64,000 nucleotides of DNA. Source: Flavobacterium salmonis (GTDB lineage: Bacteria; Bacteroidota; Bacteroidia; Flavobacteriales; Flavobacteriaceae). Below are positions 37,669 through 47,528 of the stretch, in pieces (the stretch's first letter is position 1; each line of letters starts with the position of its first letter). Both the position numbers and the translations under genes were made by a program. Under the pieces are notes generated by a model, which was given only the letters and a program-made list of their open reading frames with translations, made no database searches and was not told where the DNA came from. Location of the stretch: contig NZ_CAIJDP010000079.1 in NCBI RefSeq assembly GCF_903819435.1, positions 186,001-250,000 of the forward strand. Reading direction: 5' to 3'.

Positions 37669-37733
37669 AATGAGGCTTGTTTTTGGTTGATAGTTGTTAG
37701 TTGGTTGTTAGTTATTAGTAGTATAAACTTCCT

Positions 37734-38882
37734 TTAAATTTTTAAAAACCATTTTTTCTTATATAAAAAGTAAAGCAAAAGGAGCTGTATAAACGTTACC
37801 GATATGGTTATAAATACAGGTTGCCAAACAATTGGTGCGAATTTGATAAGTCCTCCAAATACAAAATCTGCAGTATGTTTAAAATTTACCACACCTTCGG
37901 CTGCCATGTAAATCAAAATCGAATTTGAGCCAATCAATAATAAAGGAAATGCCCATTTATGAAAGCCAAGCACATCGATAATCACGTAAAAAAAAGTAAA
38001 AAACAGAATACTGAATCCGCCAACAAAACAAACAAAAGAACTGGTCCATAAATGTTTGTTGATTGGAAAATCATAATTCCAAAGAAGTCCCACGCCTATT
38101 AAAACAATAGCCGCAACGACTAGTATCCCTATTGTTTTACTTACTGAAATAATGTTTGCTTGTTTCTTTAAAAAAGTCCCCAGAAACATTCCTAACAAAG
38201 CTGTGGAAACGGCTGGTATGGTTGAAAATATGCCTTCCGGATCATATACTGTGCTGTGCAGTCTTCCAGGAAGTAAAAGACGGTCAATGTATCCTTCAAG
38301 TGATCCTTCTGCAGTTAAATCACCTGCTCCAAATCCGGGAACAGGTATTAGTTTCATGGCTAAATAATAACCAATCAAAATTCCTGCAAACCAGATAAGC
38401 TGCTTTTTTAAATCAAAATTCAAGTAAATCAGTCCGGCAAAAAACCAGGCAATTCCGATACGACCTAATACGCTTGCAAAGCGGGTTTGGTCATACCCGT
38501 CAAAACGCAATAATCCGTTGACTATGAATCCAAGAAATACCAGAATGCAAGTCCTTTTTAACATGGACCAGTATATTTTTTTCTTTTCATTTGACGGAAG
38601 TTCACTTGGTGCGATTACTCCTGCCTGTTTTATTTTTTTATCGAAAGAATACGGCATCGAAACCCCGGCAACGAATAAAAATACAGGAAAGATCATATCA
38701 TAAAACGTAATACCATCCCAGTCTGTATGATGTAATTGTGAAGACATCCAGACAAAAACCGGGATTGGTGCCGCTTTGGCCAGAGCGTGAATGATATGTT
38801 CACCGCTCATAATCCAAAACATAACAAATCCCCTTAGAACGTCTAAAGAAACTAATCTGTCATTTGTAATAATTTTGCTCAT
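37734..38882 (-). CDS. DUF5009/heparan-N-acetyltransferase-like membrane protein
   Basis: This 382-aa protein has about ten membrane segments. The opening RLVSLDVLRGFVMFWIMSGE and then FYDMIFPVFLFVAGVSMPYSF mark the family of bacterial relatives of the lysosomal acetyl-CoA:alpha-glucosaminide N-acetyltransferase. These proteins are frequent in PULs, and one idea is that they acetylate or deacetylate sugars across the inner membrane; this is unproven. Conserved His residues lie in the first loop (HIIHALAK, SQLHHTDW). The gene sits between GH2 and the symporter. Confidence 0.8.
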   Translation of the reverse strand: MSKIITNDRLVSLDVLRGFVMFWIMSGEHIIHALAKAAPIPVFVWMSSQLHHTDWDGITFYDMIFPVFLFVAGVSMPYSFDKKIKQAGVIAPSELPSNEKKKIYWSMLKRTCILVFLGFIVNGLLRFDGYDQTRFASVLGRIGIAWFFAGLIYLNFDLKKQLIWFAGILIGYYLAMKLIPVPGFGAGDLTAEGSLEGYIDRLLLPGRLHSTVYDPEGIFSTIPAVSTALLGMFLGTFLKKQANIISVSKTIGILVVAAIVLIGVGLLWNYDFPINKHLWTSSFVCFVGGFSILFFTFFYVIIDVLGFHKWAFPLLLIGSNSILIYMAAEGVVNFKHTADFVFGGLIKFAPIVWQPVFITISVTFIQLLLLYFLYKKKWFLKI

Positions 38883-38981
38883 AGGGGATATATTTTAAAG
38901 CATATTTTACCTGTTGATTCCTCCACAGAGTATCAACTTACTGTTTTGTTTTATTCGTATTTATTGATTTTCAACGCTATT

Positions 38982-38997
38982 TTCCAAAATTTTGGAA
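38982..38997. promoter_or_regulatory. 16-bp perfect palindrome upstream of DUF5009
   Basis: TTCCAAAATTTTGGAA is perfectly symmetrical and lies 100-115 bp upstream of the DUF5009-symporter-GH28 start. A second inverted repeat is at 39034-39055. Either could be an operator for the transport operon or part of the GH2 end region. Confidence 0.4.
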
Positions 38998-39033
38998 GTC
39001 ACTATTTTTGATGATTTGAAATTTTACAACCGT

Positions 39034-39055
39034 CACGTTCAACAGAATGAACGTG
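39034..39055. promoter_or_regulatory. 22-bp inverted repeat CACGTTC-N8-GAACGTG
   Basis: The 7-bp arms CACGTTC and GAACGTG flank AACAGAAT. It lies in the 245-base gap between GH2 and DUF5009, about 150 bp before the DUF5009 start. There is no T-run after it in either direction, so I favour a regulator site over a terminator. Confidence 0.4.
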
Positions 39056-39127
39056 ATCGGGTGTAAAAACTGAAATATTTAAAAATTGAATTGGGGGCAG
39101 ATTTTGGCAACCTTTTTAATTCTGATT

Positions 39128-42100
39128 TTACTCTATTGGTTTTATAACAAATCCGTAACTATATTCATTTTGTGTAAGCTGATATTGTTGATGCGGAGGT
39201 AATCCCCAGCTGTTGTCTCCTCCTAATCCTCGTTGGGTTAAGTCAACACAAACTACCACTTCATTTCTTGGAGTAATATCACTGGAGTGAATATTCTTTT
39301 TAGAAATTCCTCCGTCAAAATCACTCGGATAATTATTCAGTGTGCTGATTCCTAATGGCTGCAGACCTTTTATTTCCAGTCCTTTTCCTTTATTATTTAA
39401 AAGTGAAAACCAGCGAACATCTGTTTTATATCCATTTTCCTGCGGGCGTGTGTAAGGCACATATTGATCTGCCACTTTACTTTGATAAATTCCTTTGAAA
39501 GCCGCTGTGTTTCTGTCAGGATAATTTTCTAAAGGGCCTCTTCCGTAGTAATCCAAATTTTCAAAATTGTTTTTTAAGACGAAAAGCATTCCAAAACGAG
39601 GCATTTCAGGTAAAGTGTTGCTGCCTTTTTTGAATGAAGACTGAACTTCTAAAGCGCCATCATTATTTAGCGAATATTTGATTATATAATCTGAAAAAAC
39701 ATCGTTAAGCTTTAATTTTGCGGTCACATATTTTTTCCCGTTTTCCTCTATAACCTGAATATTTTCTAAAGTGGTATTTTTTCCGGCTGTTCTCCAGACA
39801 TTACATCTAATCTGCATTTTATTACCAATATCATTATCTGTCGGTGCTCTCCAAAAATTAGGCTCCGGATATTGTTTAAAGTATTCCTCACCCTTCAAAC
39901 TATAATTCGAAATCAATCCTGTTGTCTTACTGATTTTAACAATAACATCTGCTGAACTCAAAACAAATACGTCTTTTTCTTCATTAATTTTTGAAGAATT
40001 CGTCGATTCAGCTTTCGCAAAATAGGTATCGCTTTCAATCACAAATTGTTCTCTTGCCACTTCAAAATGCTCAGGTAGTAATTCAGAACCCGTTTTAGTA
40101 TATGCAAAAACATTCAATAAATATTCAACTCCTTCTTTTGACTGTAATTTTGGCAAATCAATTTTGAATTGTTTTTTTGATTTTGGGTTAAGGGTAACAT
40201 CAAGAGCACCTTCTTTAATACTTTTTCCGTTTTCTAAAATTTGATATTTAAAGTCGTATTTATTCAAATTAGTGAATCCAAAATCGTTTATGATTTCAAT
40301 AACTCCATTTTTGACATCAATACCTTGAAATAAAATATCCTGATATACTTTTTTAACTTCAAATGCTCCGGGATGTGGTGTTCTGTCTGCAAAAACCAAT
40401 CCGTTATGACAAAAATTTTCATCATTCGTGTAATTTTGGCCACCCATATCACCACCGTATGCCCAATATTCGCGCCCTATTTCATCTTTCATTTTAAATC
40501 CCTGATCCACCCAGTCCCATATAAAACCACCCTGCATATTTCTGCTTCCGCGAATGATATCCCAGTATTGCTGAAAATTCCCGCTGCTATTGCCCATAGC
40601 ATGCGAATATTCACACATGATATACGGACGTGTAACTTCTTTACGTGCTGCATATTCCTTCATGTATTCAATAGTTGGATACATCGGGCAGACGATATCG
40701 GTATTTTCGTTTTCTTTCGCCTGTTCAAACTGAACCAAACGCGTATTGTCTCTCTTTTTTATCCATTTGTAGGCTTCATGAAAAACAGGTCCGTTGGCAC
40801 TTTCATTACCTAATGACCAAAGAATTACCGATGGCGCATTTTTATCTCTTTCCACAAGACTATAAATTCTATCAAGATGTGATTCTTTCCATTCCGGAAG
40901 ATAGCCCGGATTAGTTTTTGGATTCATCCAAATTAGAGGCTGTCCCTCTACTCCCATTCCGTGGCTTTCAATATTGGCTTCATCTACCAGAAACAAACCA
41001 TACTTATTGCAAAGTTTTACCCATAAAACATTATTCGGATAATGACTGCAGCGAACCGAATTGATGTTCATCTGTTTCATCATCTTGATATCTTTCATCA
41101 TGGTAGCTTGGTCCTGATAATGACCTGTTTCCGGATTATGTTCGTGAATATTAACTCCATGAACCATTAATCGTACACCGTTTACCAATAATTGGCCTCC
41201 CTTTAATTCTACTTTTCTAAAGCCGATTTGGGTAGAAGTCGTTTCGATAATATTGTCTTTTTCATTTTTTAGCGTCAGGACTAAAGTATACAAATTAGGA
41301 GCCTCACTACTCCATAATTTTGGACCGGAAACATTTTGAGAAAAATTAATAGTCTGCGTTTTATTGGCTTCAAAATTTACAGGCAATTCTTTAACAAAAA
41401 CAGTTGCGCCTAAAGCATCAACCAGTTTAGCGGTTAGCTTTTGATTGTTTACAGCAGAAGAAGTAAGGTTTTTTAGACTTACTTCAACATTTAAACTTCC
41501 ATTTTTGTAATTGGTATCTAAATTAGGTTTTGCAAAAAAATCAGCAATTCGAATATCATGGGTACTGTACAAATACACGTTCCTGTCTATGCCAGAAAGT
41601 CTCCACATATCCTGATCTTCCAGATATGAACCATCACTCCATCTGTATACTTCTACAGCAAGATCATTTTTACCTGGTTTGAGGTATTTCGAAATATCAA
41701 ATTCGGCTGGGCTTTTGGTATTTTCCGTGTAACCTACTTTTTCTCCGTTTACCCAAATGTACATGGCTGATGTTCCTGCTTCAAAATGAAGATAAACATG
41801 CCTTCCCTTCCAGTTATCAGGTAGTACAAAACCTCTTTTATAGGAACCTACCGGATTATCCCAATGATTGATAAAAGGCGGATTTTTTTCAAAAGGATAG
41901 GTAATATTGGTATAGATTGGTACACCGTAACCATTTAATTCCCAGTTAGAAGGCACCTGAATCTCGTTCCAGTGCAGCGTGCTAAAATCTGTTTTATAAA
42001 AATCTTTTGGCCTTTGGTCTGGTGTTGGGGACCAGGAAAATTTCCATTTACCATTTAGGGAAAAATACCATGGTGAGTTTTCATATTGATCGCTTACAGC

Positions 42101-42268
42101 AGATGCTTCGTCTGCATAAGGGAGAAAAGACGCTCGTGCCGGTTCTCTGTTAATCTGAAATACTTGCGGATTCTCCCAGTCATTTCTGTCTTTTTCCTGT
42201 CCTACAGCACCTGAAACAAAAATTACTAACAGACCAAATAAAAATATTTTCGTTTTGATTTTTTGCAT
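39128..42268 (-). CDS. GH2 beta-galactosidase 2, LacZ-like, secreted
   Basis: This 1046-aa protein has a signal peptide ending near SGAVGQ. The domain order matches LacZ: sugar-binding sandwich (PSNWELNGYGVPIYTNI), Ig-like domain, barrel with acid/base Glu489 (LWSLGNESANGP) and nucleophile Glu553 (IMCEYSHAMGNSSG), and Bgal_small_N at the C-terminus (FWRAPTDNDIGNKMQ). It should remove non-reducing beta-galactose, probably from galactan or AGP side chains. It shares the layout of the GH2 at 9862-12978 but diverged a good deal. It follows the inositol oxygenase by 65 bases and precedes a gap with two palindromes. Confidence 0.93.
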   Translation of the reverse strand: MQKIKTKIFLFGLLVIFVSGAVGQEKDRNDWENPQVFQINREPARASFLPYADEASAVSDQYENSPWYFSLNGKWKFSWSPTPDQRPKDFYKTDFSTLHWNEIQVPSNWELNGYGVPIYTNITYPFEKNPPFINHWDNPVGSYKRGFVLPDNWKGRHVYLHFEAGTSAMYIWVNGEKVGYTENTKSPAEFDISKYLKPGKNDLAVEVYRWSDGSYLEDQDMWRLSGIDRNVYLYSTHDIRIADFFAKPNLDTNYKNGSLNVEVSLKNLTSSAVNNQKLTAKLVDALGATVFVKELPVNFEANKTQTINFSQNVSGPKLWSSEAPNLYTLVLTLKNEKDNIIETTSTQIGFRKVELKGGQLLVNGVRLMVHGVNIHEHNPETGHYQDQATMMKDIKMMKQMNINSVRCSHYPNNVLWVKLCNKYGLFLVDEANIESHGMGVEGQPLIWMNPKTNPGYLPEWKESHLDRIYSLVERDKNAPSVILWSLGNESANGPVFHEAYKWIKKRDNTRLVQFEQAKENENTDIVCPMYPTIEYMKEYAARKEVTRPYIMCEYSHAMGNSSGNFQQYWDIIRGSRNMQGGFIWDWVDQGFKMKDEIGREYWAYGGDMGGQNYTNDENFCHNGLVFADRTPHPGAFEVKKVYQDILFQGIDVKNGVIEIINDFGFTNLNKYDFKYQILENGKSIKEGALDVTLNPKSKKQFKIDLPKLQSKEGVEYLLNVFAYTKTGSELLPEHFEVAREQFVIESDTYFAKAESTNSSKINEEKDVFVLSSADVIVKISKTTGLISNYSLKGEEYFKQYPEPNFWRAPTDNDIGNKMQIRCNVWRTAGKNTTLENIQVIEENGKKYVTAKLKLNDVFSDYIIKYSLNNDGALEVQSSFKKGSNTLPEMPRFGMLFVLKNNFENLDYYGRGPLENYPDRNTAAFKGIYQSKVADQYVPYTRPQENGYKTDVRWFSLLNNKGKGLEIKGLQPLGISTLNNYPSDFDGGISKKNIHSSDITPRNEVVVCVDLTQRGLGGDNSWGLPPHQQYQLTQNEYSYGFVIKPIE

Positions 42269-42333
42269 TTATTCTATTTTAAATCTTCCCAAAGAGGAAG
42301 AATTACAAAATTTTAAGAAATAGTAAATTCCGT

Positions 42334-43206
42334 TTAGAAATTTAATTTTTCCGGCAAATATTTAGCTACTAATTCTTTATAGTATGGCAATAATGCTTTA
42401 ACATCTGGTTTAACAGGCGCTTTTGTATATAAATCGTACGGGTTGAATTTCCTTACCCAGTCGAACATTTCTATATCTTTCTCATTCATCAAATGTGCAT
42501 AGGCATTCTCTTTATGCTGCGAATAAAATGAATGGTAGCGAATCATATATAAAGCCGGATCCGGTAAATAATCTTTCATGATCTGGTACAAATATTCATC
42601 GTGTCCCCAGCTCATTTTTACATTATCAAGACCGCAATTTTCTGTGTAAACTCCAAATTTGGTATTGAATCTTTCATCAGTATAATCCGGATTTTCTTTG
42701 AAAAATTCAGGATAAACAATCTTATCTGAATACGCACAGCCAACCGGAAAAGTATCTCCCACAACTGCCCACTGCGGTTCTCCAAACAAACATAAAATCT
42801 TGCCCAGATCATGTATAAAACCTGTAAGTACAAACCAGTCCGGATGACCGTCTGCCCTGATCGCTTCTGAAGTCTGTAAAAGGTGCTGTGTCTGGTCTAA
42901 GTCAATATCCGGGTCGCTGTCATCAACAAGGGTGTTCAAAAAATCTACTGCTTCCCAAATTGACATTTGTTTTTTATTGAACTGTAAAAATTCCTGTTCT
43001 TTGCTACACACAAAATCATATGTCTGATAGGTGTGGTTTATTCTGTAAAACTCTCTAACGGTTTCGACTCTTTCTGAATCTACATAATTTCTAAATTCTT
43101 CTTTTTCTTTAACGGGCTCAGACGGATCCGGATATCGGATTAACAAATCATCTTCCCACTCATCTAAATTATGCAATGGATTATCAGTGTCTATATGCTT
43201 TTTCAT
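42334..43206 (-). CDS. Myo-inositol oxygenase
   Basis: This 290-aa cytoplasmic di-iron enzyme converts myo-inositol to D-glucuronate. All ligands of the eukaryotic enzyme are in place: His108 (HLLQTSEAIR), His132-Asp133 (GFIHDLGK), His202 (WGHDEYLY), His225 (RYHSFY) and Asp258 (FNPYDLYTK). The length is that of MIOX. Glucuronate would enter the hexuronate route with pectin uronic acids. Presence inside a PUL, between GH2 and HTCS 2, is unusual and suggests that inositol or inositol-glycan is a nutrient of this locus. No other inositol catabolic gene is in the window. Confidence 0.93.
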   Translation of the reverse strand: MKKHIDTDNPLHNLDEWEDDLLIRYPDPSEPVKEKEEFRNYVDSERVETVREFYRINHTYQTYDFVCSKEQEFLQFNKKQMSIWEAVDFLNTLVDDSDPDIDLDQTQHLLQTSEAIRADGHPDWFVLTGFIHDLGKILCLFGEPQWAVVGDTFPVGCAYSDKIVYPEFFKENPDYTDERFNTKFGVYTENCGLDNVKMSWGHDEYLYQIMKDYLPDPALYMIRYHSFYSQHKENAYAHLMNEKDIEMFDWVRKFNPYDLYTKAPVKPDVKALLPYYKELVAKYLPEKLNF

Positions 43207-43349
43207 AAAGATTTAAATTAAAAGTTATAAGACAAAAATAGAATTACATATACAGATCAAAATGGATTAATACATCAAAAACATGGATAGAATTTAATTT
43301 TGTATGAATTTTACATTAATAAATTTTGAAAAATAAATTCTAATACTGA

Positions 43350-43394
43350 AAATCCCAAATTCCAATAGCTCACTGAGATTGGAATTTGGGATTT
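43350..43394. terminator. Strong hairpin between HTCS 2 and the inositol oxygenase
   Basis: AAATCCCAAATTCCAAT (43350-43366) pairs over 17 bp with ATTGGAATTTGGGATTT (43378-43394). It lies about 40 bases after the HTCS 2 stop. The T-run ACTTTTTTT is on the plus side, so polarity is uncertain; a stop for HTCS 2 transcription is the likely job. The rest of the 229-base gap shows nothing else. Confidence 0.65.
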
Positions 43395-43435
43395 ACTTTT
43401 TTTAATTGAAAAATTTAAAAAATTGGTATTTATTT

Positions 43436-46400
43436 TTAGTTTATAAGCTTACTTGGAGGAAAACCAAACTGCTTTTTGAAACATCTGCTAAAATATAACG
43501 GATCATTAAATCCAACCATATTGGTTACTTCAGAAACATTATACTTTTTTGTTTTCAGCAATTCAGCCGATTTTTTCAAACGGATGGTTCTAATAAATTC
43601 ATTAGGAGCCAAATCGGTTAATTCTTTAATTTTTCTGTATAGTTTAGAAGAACTTACTCCTAATTTATCGCATAAAAATTCTGTTGACAAGTCCAGTTCA
43701 CTTAGATTACTATTAATTAAACTGGTGATCTTTTCCATAAATTCCTCATCAATTGGCGAATGCGTCAGCAGGCTGACTTTGCTTTCTACTTCACCGGAAA
43801 ATTTCACCTTAAGTTCTAATCTTGACTTAATAATATTTTCAATAACCGTTTTTAATAATAGTGGTTCAAATGGCTTCACCAAATAACCATCGGCCCCCAT
43901 ATCATATCCTTTTACCTTATCTACATTTTCTGCAAGTGCCGTTAACAACACTACTGGTATATGGCTGATAAATTCATCACTTTTCAGTTCTCTGCAAAAT
44001 TCTAAACCGTCCATAACAGGCATCATTACATCAGCCACACACAAAATTGGTTTAATTTGTCGACAGATTTTAAGCCCTTCTTCCCCATTTTCGGCATCAT
44101 AAACTTTATAATAATCAGATAAATAATCGACGAGATATTTTCTAAGTTCAATATTATCATCAATTACCAATATCTTTTGCTTCAATTCTGTATTCTGAAT
44201 TGTTTTCTTAACCGATTTCTCAGGAATCAGCATACTTAAGTTGTCATTTTTTAATGCATATTCAAATACTTCCTTGCTTTCATAAGAAAGACGGTCTATA
44301 GGAATTTCAACCCTGAATGTACTTCCTTTTCCGAGTGCACTTTCAACTGTTATAGTTCCTTTATGAATGGCTACTAATGATTTAACCAACGACAAACCAA
44401 TACCCGATCCGGTATTATGAGCTTTACTATTGGTAGCCTGATAAAATCGTTTAAAGATTTTTTCCTGACTTTTTAAAGGAATACCAATTCCGTCATCAAT
44501 AACTTCAAGAATTAAAATTTCCTCGGTACTGCTTTTTAGTCTGATAAATAAATCTACATTGCCATATTTATTGGTAAACTTCAATGCATTAGATAAGAGA
44601 TTGTATAGAATTTTATCATACTTATCATTATCTACCCAACCTGTAATATCTTCGTTTTCAGCAATGAAATTTAATTTAATTTTCTTATTGTATGCCATTT
44701 CTTTAAAGGAATCAAAGATATTTTTAGAATAGGTCAGAATATCTGTTTTTGAAACTTTAAGTTTTAATTCACCTGACTGCGCTTTTCTAAAATCAAGTAC
44801 CTGATTCACGAGATTCAACAATCTGCTGGCATTTTGATAAATAAGATTGTACCTGCTTTTTTCATAATCTGTCGCATTACTGCTTTCATCCAATAATTGC
44901 TTGGCAGGACCTAAAATAAGCGTTAACGGCGTTCTTAACTCATGCGAAATGTTAGTAAAAAATCGAAGCTTTTCATTATTCAGTTTTACATCATGCTCTC
45001 TGTTTACTTTTTCGGTAAGTAATTCCTGTTTTAACCGGATACGATTTTTAATTTCTCTTCTGATAAAATAAAAAATAGAAACCAGTAACAAAAAGAGCAA
45101 TAAAAAGGATATAGGCGTTAACCAAAAAGGCGGAAGAATTTTTATTTGATACGAAACAACTTTACTCCAGTGACCATCACTATTACTGGATTTTATTTTA
45201 AATACATATTTGCCTGGAAAAAGGTTAGTATACTGAACTGTTCTTGAATTGCTGTTTGCGGTAATCCAATGTTTGTCAAAGCCTTCAAGCATATACTGAA
45301 ACTTATTCAGTTTTTCGTTTGCAAATGACGGAGTCGAAAATTGTAATGAAAAATTACGGTTTTTATAATTGAGTTCAACCTTTTTACCATAATTCAATTC
45401 TTTTGAAAGCGGAATATCTCCGTTAATTTCCATTTCCGGAAAGATTTCTTCATTCTGAATTTTAAATTCGGTAATAACAGGTTCTGGCGACCAGTTGTTT
45501 CTCTTCATTGTTTGTGGAGAAAAAGAAATAACACCGTTTTTACCTCCCAGAAAAATTGTAGAATTATTAAAATTAAAAAAACCGCTTGAGCTAAAAACAT
45601 CCAGCCTGTTTCCACTGTTTACATGGTAAATATTAATCTCTTTTAAATCAGATTTTACCCAGGCAATGCTATTATTATTGATATTTAGCCATAAATTTCC
45701 GTTTGCATCTGATAACATATCTGTAATCCATGTACCGGAGATTTCCTTAAAGTTTTTTATTGTTGTAAAAGTGTTTTTTTTAGAATTGTACAAACATAAT
45801 CCAAAACGTGTTGATGCCCATATTTTACCTTTTTTGTCAATCATAATATCACTCACATTGTCCTCATTGGGTAATCCGTTTTCTTTTTTAGAAAGGGATT
45901 TGTAAGTTTCTATTTTACCTGACAATGGATTGTATTTTACAACGCCTGTTTCTGTTGCAAACCAAACATTATTTTGAGCATCTTTTTCTATGGCATTTAT
46001 TTGAAAACCCGGCAATAATTTGCCTTTTGAAGCCTGTACTTCTAAAGTTTGTGTATTTAATATAACAGCTCCTTCTCCAAACGAACCTACCATTAAGGAT
46101 TGATTTCCTATTTTATTGAAAGCAAAAATTGGCGATGTATCAAAACCAAGATTGATTTCTTTTGATGAATTGGTGCTGTAGTTGTACACCATCATTCTGC
46201 CATCCCAAAGACCGCAATAAAAAATTTTGCCGTCTTCAGAATAAATACTGGATATATCGATTGATTTATTGTACAAAGGCGTAAACCCTTTTCCGTTTGA
46301 AATAAAAAGTCCGTTATGACTGGTAACCACAATTACTTTTCCGTCGTATGTTTTAGAAAACCCTCTTATACGAGGTGCCTGATTGCCAATGTAGCGGGAA

Positions 46401-47473
46401 ATATCTTTATTAAGTGTGAATTGGTTTTCGTATGGATCAAACTTGTCGAGACCGTCTTCTGTCCCAATCCATAAAACTCCTGCACGATCAAAATATAAAG
46501 CAGAAATTAAATTATCAACGATAGATGTATCATCTGACAAGACTGAATAATACCACTTGTAAATACCCTTTTGGATATCTTCTAATTGGTTGCAAACCAA
46601 CAAACCTCCTAAAGTTCCTACCCAGTATTTCCCATCCGGAGCCTTAGCAACTGATAAAAAATAAGGGCCTAAATTACCTCTGATTTCTTTGTTTTCAATA
46701 TATAAATTTACAAATTCATTCTTTTTTTTATCTAATTTGTAAAGTCCTTTTCGGGTTCCCACAAAAATATCGGCTTTAGCATCTTCATAAATAAAATTGA
46801 TGTAAGGGTTTTTTTCAGTCGAATAAGGTACAGAAAGCGTATAATTATTCATTTTTACGATTGTTCCTTTGCTGTCGAAAGTTATTTTGGCAACAGATCC
46901 TTTATCATAACTTCCTACCCAGATATTTCCTTTTTTATCTTCGAAAATTTCTTTTACATAATCAAAACCTTTTATTGGAATCTTTTCGAACCTGTTTTCA
47001 TTCAAAAAAAACATATAAAGCCCCTGATTTTTAGTGCCTACCCAAACTCTCTTGAATTTATCTACATATACCGATCGTATTTCGCCTTCGGGCAAACTGT
47101 TTGGGTCATTTTTTTTAGGCAAAAAAGTCACAAAAACATGCGTGTCCATTTTAAAAAGCGTCAACCCTTTTCGCGTTCCTATCCATAAATGGTTTGATGC
47201 TTCATCTAATTCTAATGCTGTAATATCATCATTGTACAATTTATTATTACCCGGTGATGAACTCATGTAGGTTTTGAATTGATAACCGTCAAAACGATTC
47301 AATCCAAAAAAAGTTCCAAACCACAAAAAACCTTTTTTATCCTGCACAATATGCCTAACCGAATTATGTGACAATCCGTTGTTGTCATTATAATGCGTAA
47401 ATTTTATATTCTGCGAATGCGAATAGTAAAAAATAAGTAAGGTAACTAATCGTAAAAAAGTATTTTTTTTCAT
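43436..47473 (-). CDS. Hybrid two-component system sensor/regulator (HTCS 2)
   Basis: This 1345-aa protein has the same architecture as HTCS 1: signal peptide, two-component propeller repeats (GFLWFGTFFG, LWIGTRKGL, KVWVG-type blades, to about 700), Y_Y_Y domain, one membrane segment near 784-806, HisKA with NISHELRTPL (His844), HATPase (DDGIGIPLKSQEKIFKRF, GSGIGLSLVKSL), receiver with ILVIDDN and Asp1148 (ADVMMPVMDG), and a C-terminal AraC-type domain (SSSKLYRKIKELTDLAPNEF; MVGFNDPLYFSRCF). It is likely the sensor for block E, from SusCD to GH51. It follows the metallophosphoesterase by 55 bases and precedes MIOX. Ligand not predictable. Confidence 0.97.
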   Translation of the reverse strand: MKKNTFLRLVTLLIFYYSHSQNIKFTHYNDNNGLSHNSVRHIVQDKKGFLWFGTFFGLNRFDGYQFKTYMSSSPGNNKLYNDDITALELDEASNHLWIGTRKGLTLFKMDTHVFVTFLPKKNDPNSLPEGEIRSVYVDKFKRVWVGTKNQGLYMFFLNENRFEKIPIKGFDYVKEIFEDKKGNIWVGSYDKGSVAKITFDSKGTIVKMNNYTLSVPYSTEKNPYINFIYEDAKADIFVGTRKGLYKLDKKKNEFVNLYIENKEIRGNLGPYFLSVAKAPDGKYWVGTLGGLLVCNQLEDIQKGIYKWYYSVLSDDTSIVDNLISALYFDRAGVLWIGTEDGLDKFDPYENQFTLNKDISRYIGNQAPRIRGFSKTYDGKVIVVTSHNGLFISNGKGFTPLYNKSIDISSIYSEDGKIFYCGLWDGRMMVYNYSTNSSKEINLGFDTSPIFAFNKIGNQSLMVGSFGEGAVILNTQTLEVQASKGKLLPGFQINAIEKDAQNNVWFATETGVVKYNPLSGKIETYKSLSKKENGLPNEDNVSDIMIDKKGKIWASTRFGLCLYNSKKNTFTTIKNFKEISGTWITDMLSDANGNLWLNINNNSIAWVKSDLKEINIYHVNSGNRLDVFSSSGFFNFNNSTIFLGGKNGVISFSPQTMKRNNWSPEPVITEFKIQNEEIFPEMEINGDIPLSKELNYGKKVELNYKNRNFSLQFSTPSFANEKLNKFQYMLEGFDKHWITANSNSRTVQYTNLFPGKYVFKIKSSNSDGHWSKVVSYQIKILPPFWLTPISFLLLFLLLVSIFYFIRREIKNRIRLKQELLTEKVNREHDVKLNNEKLRFFTNISHELRTPLTLILGPAKQLLDESSNATDYEKSRYNLIYQNASRLLNLVNQVLDFRKAQSGELKLKVSKTDILTYSKNIFDSFKEMAYNKKIKLNFIAENEDITGWVDNDKYDKILYNLLSNALKFTNKYGNVDLFIRLKSSTEEILILEVIDDGIGIPLKSQEKIFKRFYQATNSKAHNTGSGIGLSLVKSLVAIHKGTITVESALGKGSTFRVEIPIDRLSYESKEVFEYALKNDNLSMLIPEKSVKKTIQNTELKQKILVIDDNIELRKYLVDYLSDYYKVYDAENGEEGLKICRQIKPILCVADVMMPVMDGLEFCRELKSDEFISHIPVVLLTALAENVDKVKGYDMGADGYLVKPFEPLLLKTVIENIIKSRLELKVKFSGEVESKVSLLTHSPIDEEFMEKITSLINSNLSELDLSTEFLCDKLGVSSSKLYRKIKELTDLAPNEFIRTIRLKKSAELLKTKKYNVSEVTNMVGFNDPLYFSRCFKKQFGFPPSKLIN

Positions 47474-47528
47474 AAAAATGAATTATAAAATGCAGATGTG
47501 GTTTTGGTTAAAATAAAGTTAACAAATT

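Noticed and set aside
37681..37722. Short GTTGTTAGTTGG-like tandem pattern upstream of the symporter
   Set aside because: It is imperfect and very short, with no sign of a defined repeat unit.
39092..39104. GGGGGCAGATTTT upstream of DUF5009 as a third bipartite element
   Set aside because: The second G-run is about 34 bp away and the CAAATCAG part is missing.
40373..40813. Plus-strand open frame of 146 codons inside GH2 2
   Set aside because: It mirrors the LacZ barrel region on the other strand and has no recognisable protein pattern.
43476..43886. Plus-strand open frame of 136 codons inside HTCS 2
   Set aside because: It is opposite the AraC and receiver part of HTCS 2 and is an antisense shadow.
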